Source: Ottelia alismoides (Eukaryota > Streptophyta > Magnoliopsida > Alismatales > Hydrocharitaceae). From it: a DNA stretch of 64,000 nt. A program made the translations under genes and the position numbers. The DNA lies in the NCBI GenBank assembly GCA_037367405.1, contig JAZKJV010004148.1, forward strand, positions 1,798,501 through 1,862,500, written 5' to 3'. The notes beneath the pieces were generated by a model, which worked only from the letters and a program-made list of their open reading frames with translations, had not been told where the DNA came from and made no database searches. This document shows, piece by piece, positions 34,268-45,490 of this stretch (position 1 is its first letter; each line of letters opens with the position of its first letter).

Positions 34268-36725
34268 TGATGAATCCATGGTTCATTAAGATTCTATCTG
34301 CATTTTATCTTAAAATCTTTAACAAATACATGTAAATGTCTATTAATTTCAATCTTTTACCAAAACTTCATTCATGAATAAAAGTGCACTTTTATGCATT
34401 AAAAACATGTGAATAAATAAAAGAATAAAAATGAAGAAAACAAACAAAAGGCAGATTGTAGATATGTATATATGTACAAGATTACTTATAGAATATAAAT
34501 GTAGCTGAAAGATGTATTTATTTAACCTAACCCCCGAGACCAAGTTAGCATGGATTGGTCAACAAACAAATAAGTAGGGGGAGATAAGGAATGAAAACCA
34601 TAAAAACAATTAATTATTCACTCCACTTATTATGCATTATTTATCCAATATTTATTAAAAATTCAAATATTTTAATTATTTCATTTGTACATACTTTTCA
34701 CCAAACTATTTTCTTATGTATTTATAAAAATGTATGGAAAAATATAAAAATAAGTTAAAATATTATCTTGAATATATGCCAAGAAATCCAACTTTCAAAT
34801 TGTCGATTTCTCAACTTCCGAACACCATAACTTTCTCATACGAACTCCAATTTCACACTACTCACTTTAAAGTTCATAAAAAAATAATCTCTAATTAATG
34901 AAGGTGATTTCACTAAATTGGAGTCTGTTTGCCAAAATTCGATTTTGAGACCTAATGACAACTGGATTTTTGGGTTATTAATTTTATTTGCAATACATGA
35001 TTTACAGTTTTACTAAATTTATAATTTTTAATTAATTTTTTGATCTTGTATTTTAACCATGATTATTTCAAAATTTTTCGATACCATTTAATATCTTAAC
35101 TAAATCAAATACCACAATTTATAGATGAATTTGACATGTATAGTATATAACTGTATTTACTAATACATTTAAATTAATTGTTTGCAATATGGTAAAATTC
35201 ACATATAATCTATTTATTATCCTACTAATAAATATATTATAAAATTTGTATGTTATTTGTTAAATTATTAAATTAAAATTTCAATTCCTATTTATTAAAT
35301 ATACTATATAGATATTTAAAAATATTATATTTTTATTTCATTAAATATACATTATTTATTAAAATAAATTAATTTATAATTTAGGTAATTTAATTATCTA
35401 TATGTTTCCTTTGTATATAGATTTTAAATAACATTATTTATTAATTATTGTCTATTTATAAATGAATCCCATTTTCTGATCATTGTGATGTTGACATGTG
35501 TCAGCACCACATCCATCTTCCTCAAGAACTGATTTGTTAGCTTCTGTTGCAACTAGTCTTTCTTCAACTAATTTTACCCTAAACATTTTAACACCTTCAC
35601 CTGATCTAATCTTGTCCATTGTACATACCAAACTACCTAGATTTTCGAACACCATTAGATTGATTCCAAGCTCCCATCATTTCTTCCATATAATCCATCG
35701 ACATCCATCGCTAAAACTAACTTCTCCAGTTCTAAAACAACCTAACCAACACTTCATTCTTCCCGCCTTATCCCGACAACCTTTGGTGGTCACTGCACCT
35801 AGTAGTCACTCCGCATGGAAGGAGTATCATCGGAGGAGAGTTCCAAGGGCGGAGCTTAGCCTTGAATCACCTCATCGCGTGCGTACATCACCGAGAAGTT
35901 GCCCTATTGAGCTACAACCAGAGGTTTTGACAACCTCTGTTTCCTATGTATCCTCCTTTATCCTCTTTTCTTTCTCAAATTGACATTTGATTAGTTGACT
36001 TAATCACATTTTTAGATTCTTTAATCATCACTCTTTCAATTTCAACCAACATCTATCTCCAATTTAATTTTATTAATATCCAATTGTGATTTTATAATCC
36101 AAGTGTTGAACTTTCTGCTACACGCAAGAACACCCAATCCTTCAGGCCGATTCTAACCGAATTGATCCAAATGTTTCGTGTAGGTATTTCGCAAGTCTCG
36201 AGGCTGGTCCTCTGGAGCATTTTCCTTGCATTGATTGAAGAGGAGCTTTTACCTGAAGCTCAATGAATCTGTACGAGGCTTGGAACCCAGGTTTCATTCC
36301 TGAAAACTCTAGAATGGACTTGATCTTTATCAACTTCAACCTTCACATAGCAAGGGAACTCGAAGGGGGAGGATCCCCCTTCTACCCTTTCCTCCGACAA
36401 CGGTGATCGTCACGAACAACTGCTATCCACCTAAGATTGAGAAGGAAGAGAATTCGTCACTGCTGCCCATGGAAAAGGGGAAGAACACGCAATGTACAAC
36501 CTTGCGTCACGTGTCTGCTTCCTCGAGTTCGACCCATAGACACTTACCTGAATAAATAAAATAGTGTAGATAAAATAGGATAGACTTGCTTTATTCACTA
36601 TTCTTATTCACTTTTCTCTCTCTCTCATATTTTATTGATATTTGTTTAATTAACTAAGTCTCTCTTCGTGGTTCACTACATTTGACATTCCTCATTTCTT
36701 AACCGCAATCAGATTACGTTTATAA
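34268..36725 (+). repeat. 3' LTR of element B (LTR-3), internally deleted
   Basis: It starts TGATGAATCC and ends at about 36725 (ACGTTTATA, compare TTTATCA). It is about 2458 bp against 3.0-3.1 kb for relatives. The missing part of about 650 bp lies at about 36513, where CACGTGTCT is joined directly to GCTTCCTCGAG; LTR-2 has the twin hairpins and the GGGTAGTT hairpin in that interval. The U5 motif GTTCGACCCATAG is retained. The 161-codon ORF at 35498-35983 has no recognisable domain and is probably chance. Confidence 0.85.
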
Positions 36726-38569
36726 TTAGCTCAGATCCACTTATCCGTATCGCTAACTTTTTCAATCTTGAGTTCAGTTTTTACGGTGTGTAAATTGTGT
36801 TAGCTTTTCATGCTTAAACAGGCAAAGAAACTGCCTATCCCAATAATACACTCCCATTGGTTCCTAATCCAGCTACTCTTTCCTTGAGGAGGGGGGTATT
36901 TCCTTCTAAGGTCAGGTCTTGTTGTGTCCATAATCGAGTAGAGAGAGAATGTATAAGAATGAGAAAACAATCAGAGTGTGACAAGTGTACTCACATCTCC
37001 TTGTGAAGCTCAACCGGTGCAGCCAAGTCTCCATTAATATGTGCAGGCTTTTAGAATATTGGACCATTGTGGCCATATTTATATTTGGTGGTTGGCTTAT
37101 TTTTAGTAGAATTTGCAATGTTTCTTGCACAACATCAATCTTTTTTACCGAGACGGACATAGTATCTTTCCTTACTTTCTTTTTTCGGGTCTTGGAAAAA
37201 TTATGCCAACAAATCCTTCCCTCATTCCAAGCTTTATTTCAACCCTACAACTCCTATCATTAGACCTCTGTGCCACAGGTTAGGGACGAAAATGCACCAC
37301 TAAAATGAACTTCCCATCTCAACCCCATGGAAGTCGAGCAAAGTGCAAAGTACATATGACACCAAGTGTTCTACTTAGGCAAGTTTAAATTGAAGTCCGA
37401 ACACAGTCTGATCAAACCCAAAGATTTAAGTCATAGATCCGAAGAGTCTAAATTCCAGTTCCTAACTTGGCTCATAACAATGAAAGTCAAAGGCCATAAT
37501 CAAGCTATATCCTTGAGACTATTCCCAATCTTTAGTTCGAGAAATCAAACTTATTTTGAAGAATGCTAATGCAAATGCAACCACATTTTTGTGAAGTACA
37601 TTTTTTTTGAATTTTAGGCATTTTTATGGATTTTAAAGATTTTTGCATTTTTTATGAATTTTAAGACTTTGTAATTTTAGTGGATTTTCCCATTTTTATA
37701 AATAAGCATGTTTACAATAATTTTAGAAGATAAATTACAAATATATTATTTTGATTAAATAACTAGTGTATTTTACAAATTTTATATAAATGGGTTTTAG
37801 ATATTAAGTTATTTACACCTATTTTAATAAATAAGATTCTAAATAAGTATTATAAATATTTTAAATATAAATTTTTAATTTAGAATTTTAAATAAGAATT
37901 TTACCTATATTTTACTTATTTACAAGGATTTTATAAATAATTAGTAAATAGGTTTTAAATAAATTAACACTTAACCACTTTTTATAGATAATGAAAATCC
38001 ATAAATGTATGTGTTATGTACAAAAGTATAAGTTGAATATATACATCCACTCTTTTTAACTTGTGTTATCCTTAGAGCATGAAAAGAGAAAAAAGAGGAC
38101 ATAAATCGTGCTAAGTAAAAGGGGTGAACAGAACAAAAGAATAGAAGTCAAAATACCCCCAATACATACGATCTGATAATTCTAAGTATAATCGATGACA
38201 AAAGTGAGGTGACAGAGGGAAAGAAATATGTAAACAAAAGAAATAAAGAGGAAGAAAAAAATGAAATCAACGAAATAAGTCGGTCCCCCTGTACTTAGGA
38301 TACGACATCTTTCATATAGAAAAGAATAGATCTAGAAAACATGGATGAGCGATTGGTAGAAAAGAAAGGAATATCAAAAGAGAAGTAAAAATAACAAAAT
38401 CGAAATCGATAATCAATAGACAATTTGTCTGCCCTATACTTAGGATCACGTACCCTAAGTTTAAAGTCGAGCAAAAATGGGGAAAATTGGGATCTAAGAA
38501 GAATATACAATTGATGGTGTACTCTAGAAAACCAAATGGCTCACAGGTATCTGTACAGGACAGAATGAA
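36726..38569 (-). other. 3' UTR of element C
   Basis: It aligns with the D, A and B 3' UTRs. Hairpin/PPT-like modules lie at about 38145-38190, 38281-38325, 38430-38465 and 38045-38115, more eroded than in D but with the same order. An 82-codon ORF at 36912-37160 ends with a hydrophobic stretch (VFSFLYILSLLDYG) whose equivalent can be read with stops in D, B and A. Confidence 0.75.
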
Positions 38570-40507
38570 GTGGAAGAGTAGACCACCTCAACTCGGGCTA
38601 GATGATCAGTTCTCTACGAAGTGCTTCAACATCTACCCATTCACTGTGAATGGCTCTGCACCAAGTTACACATCTGATATATTTATGCTTCCATTGTCAT
38701 GCACCATTCATACTATGTAAGGTCCTTCCCACCTGCATTCTAATTTGCTTGGAAAATTCTCAATCGTGTATTGAACAACCAAACTTTCTGACCAGGGATA
38801 AAGATCTTGTGATGAATGTGCATGTCGTGCCACCTCTTCGCTTTGTCCTTATAAATGAGAGTGTTCTTGTATGTCTGATTTTGAATCTCAACTAGCTCAT
38901 TCGGATCCATCCTCCCCTCGGTTCATGCTCTCTGCATATCTAGTGAAATCTCTCTGATAGCCCAGTCAGATTTGTGCATGATCTCTATGGGAAAATGTCA
39001 TGGCTTCCCGTAAACTAGTTTGAAAAGAGATGTACCTATGGGATTCTTGTATGTAGTGCCATATGTCCAAAGAACATGGTCTAGAAGCTGTGACCAGTTC
39101 TTCTTATATGGTTATATTAATTTCTGAAGAATTGATTTCACCCCCTATTTGAGACTTCAACCATGTCGTTCGTATATGGGTGGTAAAGATAAGCTACTAT
39201 GTGATCAATGCCATAACTCTTCACTACCTTTTTTACCTCCTTATTAAAAAAATGGCCACCCCCATTAGAAATTGGAATATGTGGAATCCCGAATCGTGAA
39301 ATAATGTGTTCCCTCAGGAACTTGCACATTGTCTTGATATCAACGGTTTGTGCAAGTATAGCCTCCACCCATCTACTAACATAATCTACACCTAGGAGAA
39401 TGTACTCAAAGCCACTGATCAAAGGAATCAATCCCATAAAATCTATGCCCCATGCATCAAAGATCTCACAAATTATAACTGGTTGTAGCGGCATTGCATC
39501 TCTAGCACTGAGTGAACCTCCCGCTCATTGACAATCGTGACAACTCTTCACAAATGTGCATGCATCTCTATTAAGAGTTGCCCACCAAAATCAGCTATGG
39601 AGTACCTTCTATGATGCCCTCTTCCCTGAATGATGTCCCCTTGCATCTAAAGAATGGCACAAGGTGAGGACACTATTATATTCCTCTTAAGGTTTACATC
39701 GCCTGTAGACATAATCTTATCACTCACGAAAAAGAATCTGATCCTCCCAGGGGTAGTATTGTGCCTCAGAAACTATCCTATCAACTCGATCCTTCGACCA
39801 ATCCTATGAACTTTTCTACATTACCAGAAAGTTCACTATGTCTACATACAATGAAAGACATGTAACTGCAAAGATACTCTCATCTATAAATCTTTCTGTA
39901 ATCTCTAGCGTGTACTGAACTGAAGGCTGATGTATCTGTAATCGGGATAGGTGATCAGCTACCACATTCTTTACTCCAGGTTTATCCTAAATATCCTAAT
40001 CAAAGTCCTTGAGTAAAAGAACCCATCTAAGAAGGCATACCTTGGCATCCTTCTTCTCCATCAAATATCTGATAATTGAAAGATCTCCATACACTGTATA
40101 TTTTGAACCAAGAAGATATGATCTCAGTTTGTCTAATGCAAATATTACTGCCAGCATCTTTTCCTCTATCATTGTATAATTACGTTATGCATCATCTAAT
40201 GTCCAGCTGGCATAGTGAATGGAAACAAGAAGTCCATTCCTCGTCTTTCCTAATACAACCCTGACCGCAAAATCTGAAGCATTTGTCATTATCTCAAAAG
40301 GAAGAAATCAATTAGGTGGTTGTAGGACAAGAGCACTGATAGTTATCCCTTTCAATGTGAGAAAGGTACTAAGGCATTTGTCATCTACCAAGAACTCGAT
40401 GTCTTTGCCTAATAATGTAGTTGACAATCGGGCAATCTTAGAGAAATCCTTAATGAATCGTCGGTAGAAACCGCCCTAAAAAAGATCGTAACTACTTGAT
40501 GTTGTAT
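38570..40507 (-). pseudogene. pol pseudogene of element C: end of RT, RNase H, integrase
   Basis: From right to left it contains the FYRRFI end of RT (near 40460), RNase H (about 40430-39700) and integrase (about 39650-38570). The integrase core is best preserved at 39138-39494 (GIDFMGLIPLISGFEYILLGVDYVSRWVEAI and a decayed SDGG as SNGG). The catalytic site thus reads Asn instead of the second Asp. It keeps the base that D has lost near 18125, confirming the D frameshift. Numerous stops occur. Confidence 0.85.
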
Positions 40508-41158
40508 GCGGTTGAAAAAAGGGTTTACCAACGGTTAATTTTGATGTCGGATGTAGTGAACCACAAAGAAAAATCATATTTCCAAATAAAAGACACACAA
40601 CTCAGGAGACAGAAAAGAGAGAGAGAGAGAGAAACTAGAAAAAACAACTTCTCTACTAGTTTAAGTGTTCCACGAAATATTTATCCAGGCAAGTGTTCCT
40701 GGGTCGAACTCAAGGAGGCAAAAAATTGTGCTCGATTCGAGTGAAGAAAATACTATTGTGACTTTTTATCTCTTCTTTTCTTCTACGAGAAAATCTTTTT
40801 GATTACTTTTTAAGTTTGATATTATTTTATTGGATTTTTTTCAATTTTTATTTATTTTTAAAAGTGAACATTTTCAAACAATTTATCTACAATGCAATAG
40901 TTACAGATGATGGATAAAAAAATGATACTATATAGTAGATAAATTGCTCGAGCAACGGGCTTGAAAAGGAATTCCAAAAGAAAATCAGAATGGTCGAAGA
41001 TCGAAGAATAAAATCCCCAAAAAAGGCAATAAAACTCCTTAAAATATGCAAAATAAAATGCAGAAAATTACTATGCTCAAATTTCTGTCCAATGGTCCAC
41101 AAATCTCCAAAGTCTAATGTAGAATGTGTAAAAATAGAAGGAAAAGAAATGAACTTTC

Positions 41159-41248
41159 TTTCAATTAGGTCCCTGGTTAGGGACATAATTGAAATAAAAG
41201 TATATGGAATATTTACACTTAGGTCCCTATATCAGGACCTAAATGTAA
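41159..41248 (-). repeat. Twin AGGTCCCT hairpins in the solo LTR
   Basis: Hairpin 41159-41194: TTTCAATTAGGTCCCT, loop GGTT, AGGGACATAATTGAAA (one mismatch). Hairpin 41213-41248: TTACACTTAGGTCC and GGACCTAAATGTAA (one mismatch). Their outer arms differ from each other (TTTCAATT versus TTACATTT), yet each arm is matched by its own partner. Confidence 0.88.
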
Positions 41249-41463
41249 TAAATAAAAACTCTATAGGTGCGAGTGTATAATGGAGTCTTGTAGGGCCAAT
41301 TTTGCAAATTTCACACCCCTTTCGCACTTAATGGACATGACTAAACACAACTTTTGATCTGATCCGTTGGTTACTTCCACGTGTCAACAAACTGTGTCGT
41401 GCATTCTCGAGATGTTTCTCCCTAATTTTGTGCGGGCGATGGTAGTTGACGTTTCTTCACTCA

Positions 41464-41611
41464 GATAATCTCGAAGACGATCATAGAAGAGTCGATGGAT
41501 GTTAGCTTTGGAGGTAGGGATAAAAGGGGCTTCTCCCCTTCGATCTCACCTACTACGAGGGGGATAATCTCGAAGACGATGATAGCAGAGTCGATGGATG
41601 TTAGCTATGGT
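41464..41611. repeat. Local duplication in solo LTR
   Basis: About 49 bases beginning GATAATCTCGAAGACGAT occur at 41464 and again at 41563, a 99-base spacing, with three visible differences. The D LTR has no such duplication, so it arose in this copy or its parent. Confidence 0.85.
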
Positions 41612-43611
41612 TTCGAAACCTGGAAGTGGATCTATAACTGCTCCAGCAATCGAGATGAATATGGCTCCAATATCTTGATGAATTGGCTCTAAACGATCAT
41701 TAGCAACCTACATAGGAGATTGTAGTGCTCGATTCTCAAAGAATCAACAAAGTTTAAGGAAATTTCAAGTTCAATATGGTTTCGAGAAAGCTGAATATGA
41801 GAGGGAAATCGAAGTGTTTTGGAATAAAATTCAAACTAGAATATGATGTATGAATCAAAATTAAGATTAAGACATGCTCACGATGTGATTAAGCGACTAA
41901 TATAGGAACAAAGATCGATGAATTAAGAAGTGGAAATGAAGGTGTTCACCTAGAAATAAGGGTGTCAGACCATCAAGGTCTTTGCTTGACATGCTGGTGT
42001 ACTTGGAGCTCTACGTGATGATGAAGCGACGATACAAGGCGGTGATGGCCCTAGAATGTCTCCTCCGACGTTCTCCTTCCACGTGTGGAGGTCATCAGGC
42101 CCTATCACGGGCGCAGTAAAATGGATCACGGTGGTGGAAGTTGGAGGTCAGCCACCTAATTTTCTGGTTATGGAGAGTTAGTTTCAACTAATGTAATTTA
42201 GGTCATAAAATAAATCAATCAAAGAGGGAGTTGGATATAATCCAATGGTGTCTATGAATTAGATTAGTTAGTTGGATCGAATGGAGGGTCGAGATGGGAT
42301 TTGGGAGGAAGAACGACGCATGTAGAAAATGGTGAGGATTATCAGTTTAACAAACTCCATCCAACAACTTCTTAGAGGAAGATAGGTGTGGTACCAATAC
42401 TTATCAGCACCATAATGGCCAGAATTTAAATTCTCTTATAAATTAAGGACTAAATATCAAATGACCATAAGTTAAATAACTATAAAAACAAGAAATGCGT
42501 ATAATTAAATTACTTAATTTATGACAGTTTATTTTTTTCTAAATAATAAATATTTTATGAATTATAACTACAATATTATTAAATACATATATATATTATA
42601 TTTAATAAATATGTTTTATGTTTTTAATTGAATAACTTAATTAATATTGTTTTATTATATATATTTTTAAATAATATAATAATAAATATGGGTTGTTTGA
42701 ATTTTTCTTGATTTTTATAAATTAAATTATATAGAATAATAAATACAAGTATGTTGTCTACATTTCAAAATCATCTATAATTTAGGAATTTTGAATTATT
42801 TAAAATATTAAATAAGGATTTAAAATTCTGAAATAATTTACAGGTAATATAAAAGATCAAGAAAATTATTGAAAATTATAAAATCAATGATACTATAAAT
42901 AGTTATTAAGAATAAAATAAATAGCCAGAAAGCCACTTGTCTGACTTTTCGCAAACTTACTCTGATTTAAGTGAAATCATCTTCATTGATAAAATAATAT
43001 AATTTTATGAACTTTGAAAGTGAGTAGAGTGAAATTGGAGTTTGTATGAAGAAGTTATAAAGTTTGGAAGTTGAGAAATTGACAATTTGAATGCTAGATA
43101 TCTTAGCATATATAGAGGTTGGGAATTTTTATGATTTTTATATTTTTATATACATTTTAAGGAATACATAGGAGAAGAGTTTGGTGAAAAATATGTACAA
43201 ATGAATGAATTAAAAATCAATGAAATTTTGATAAATAATGGATAAATAAGGAATAATGTTCTATGTACAAAATTGATTCTTGTTTCTATTTTCTTCCTTA
43301 TCTCCCCCTACTTTATTATTTGTCAACCAATCCATGTTGACTTGGTATCGAGGGTTAGGTAATATAAATATATCTTTTATCTATATTTATATTTAGTTTA
43401 GTCACATTGTACATATATAGTTGCAGTTTGCCTTTTTTATTTTCTCTCTTTTTATTCTTTAATTTATTTACATGTTTTTATGCATAAAATTGCAATTTTA
43501 TTCATGAATGATGTTATGATAAGAAATGATATTTAATGCATATTTACATGTATTTGTTAAGGGTTTTAAGACAAAATGCATAAGAAAAGTTAATGAATCA
43601 TGGATTCATCA

Positions 43612-45490
43612 GTGGCTCAAGACACTTGATGACATCCACCTTGGCAGGGTCAACCTCCATGCCTCGAATGGAGACGACATGCCCCTGCATAATCCATTTG
43701 TAACCATAAAATAACTATTTTCCCACGATAAAATGAGATTCACCTCACCACAATTCTGATGAACCTAGTCTAGGGGCATTAAAAATTGCCAAAGGACTGA
43801 ACATAGACTGAAAAATCATGCATAAAGACCTTGAGAAAGTCACCTATCATGTATGAAAAATTGAAACATGCACCTCTAGAATTTATTAGGGGCATTGCAC
43901 AAATGAAAGGGTATCCATCTAAAAGCATACGTGCTAAAGGGACGTGTAAAGGTAGTCTTCTCCTGGTCTTTCGGAGCAATAGTGAACTGGTTGTATCTGG
44001 AACTGACAAGGACGTATAAGTGATCCTTCCCTGCCAAGCTCTCTATGACCGGGTCTATACAAGGCAAAGAGAAGTGTTCTTCATCGAGGCATTCAACTTT
44101 CTATAATCGACGTAAACTCGCCACGACGTGGTTACTCTCTTTGAAAATTCCTCTCCACTCTCACTCTTGACCATATGGCTTCCCAACTTCTTTGGGACAA
44201 CATGTAATGGGCCAACCCATTTAGAGTTGGAGATGGAATAATAAACCTTGCGTCACAAAATTTCGTAATCTATTTCTTGAAAACATCTTGTAAAACCAGA
44301 TTCAACCTGCGTTGAAACTCTCTAGAAAGTCTGATGTCATGATCGAGATAGATATGGTGAGAGAATAAAGAAGAATTCATCCCACGGGTATCAGATACAT
44401 TCCACCCAATAGCCTTACGGTTTCTTTCTAGAATCTCCATCAGATGAGTTTCTTACTCTTTGGTCAAAGATAGATGATAATGACCTGAAACTGTCGATGT
44501 GGGCCGCAAGGAAAGCATATTTCATTTTTGTGGTAAGGTCTTCAGTTCTGGAAAGGTGGATTCTAGATTTGTCATATCCTCATCTACCATTTGGGACTGT
44601 ACTAGTGGTAGATGTGTCTGCAATATGGTTATCTACCATCTTAATTTGCTCTAAAGTAAGACTACAAAAGATGTCTATATAATATGAAACACCATCATCT
44701 GGCAACATACTGTGCTCATCCTTGGAATGACTAGAGGAAAATAACCACGATAAATGAAAGTCCATCTCTAAATAATCTGAAGTGGAGGACTCATGAAAAA
44801 TCTTAGAATTTGAAATATCTCCAATCAAATCATTAGTTGTCTGCTCCTTCTGCTCATCATAAATCCTAAAATACAGAGTACCATCAAAAGAACTGCAAAG
44901 TGTAGTATAAGACCCATCCTCTGCTAGAATATCAAGGGTCTCTACCTGATACCTCTCAAGGTCGTCAAAACGAACCTCATTCATGTAATCACAGGTGGTT
45001 AAGGAACTTAGGACATATGAACTGGTTGTCAACGTAGTGTTGGATGTAGGTTATTCTCTTGCCATCTCTATTAGTACATTTTCACCCTCAGTGCGAAAAG
45101 ATACCTTCTCTATATCATAATCAAAGAAGGCCTTTGCGGTCTCCAAGAAAGGCCTCTTGAGAATGATTAGGGTAAGGTGTAATTGTATAGGGCAATTCAT
45201 GTCCAGGAGAGTGAAGTCCGATAGGAACTACAATACACTATCATGAAAATGTTCCTCAAAATGCCCCTAGGTCTCTTTACTAATCTACAAGTAAACTAAA
45301 GGATCACGTGGGATCTGTAAAGAAGATATAACTCAAGCTTGTTGAGTAGACAAGATGGTAAAAAATTGATCGAGGAACTATTTATGAGAGAGTGCAATCG
45401 AATGTTGCATCTGATATTTCCCATCTGACATAGTGTGCTCCTAAATCTCTCTTCTTTGGATGTATGTGTTTATGGCGCAGGATATGGCCT
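43612..45490 (-). pseudogene. pol pseudogene of element C: protease, linker, RT
   Basis: Reading leftward, the protease region near 45400-45060 is heavily broken. The acidic linker is open at 44580-45032 (RFDDLERYQVETLDILAEDGS, close to the D linker). RT lies at about 44400-43612, with PFIDQ-like, FTRPFSTYAFR and FMHDFSVY matches. The FMHD box has lost the first catalytic Asp. RT continues at 40507 beyond the solo LTR. Confidence 0.82.

Larger units (their letters stand above)
8784..36725 (+). mobile_element. Athila-like element B, non-autonomous, split by element D
   Basis: This plus-strand element consists of LTR-2 (8784-11620), PBS, leader (11621-12526), the D insertion, then leader, gag, PR, IN tail, 3' UTR, PPT and LTR-3. 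The two internal halves total about 7.0 kb, against about 9.6 kb between the LTRs of D; the difference fits loss of RT through most of IN. The leader on both sides of D aligns continuously with D's own leader, which proves the two halves belong together. The coding regions are full of stops. Its right end abuts the 3' UTR of element C in opposite orientation, so B probably inserted into C. Its left end is truncated. Confidence 0.85.
40513..43611 (-). repeat. Solo LTR inside element C RT
   Basis: This is a 3.1 kb LTR of the same family, in minus orientation, without internal region or second LTR. On the element strand it begins TGATGAATCCATGATTC at 43611. The left end is less clear (TGAAAAAAGGG at about 40513). 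D RT sequence resumes exactly across it: TTGATGTTG on the left, GTGGCTC...TTGATGACATCC on the right. Flanking GCGGT (40508-40512) and GTGGC (43612-43616) may be a mutated 5 bp duplication. It arose presumably by recombination between the LTRs of a complete copy. Confidence 0.85.

Noticed and set aside
35498..35983. 161-codon plus-strand ORF in LTR-3
   Set aside because: It lies inside an LTR, is not open in the related LTR-1 and LTR-2, and has no recognisable domain.
43526..43714. 62-codon plus-strand ORF spanning the solo LTR edge and C RT
   Set aside because: It crosses an insertion junction in antisense orientation to both sequences and is therefore accidental.
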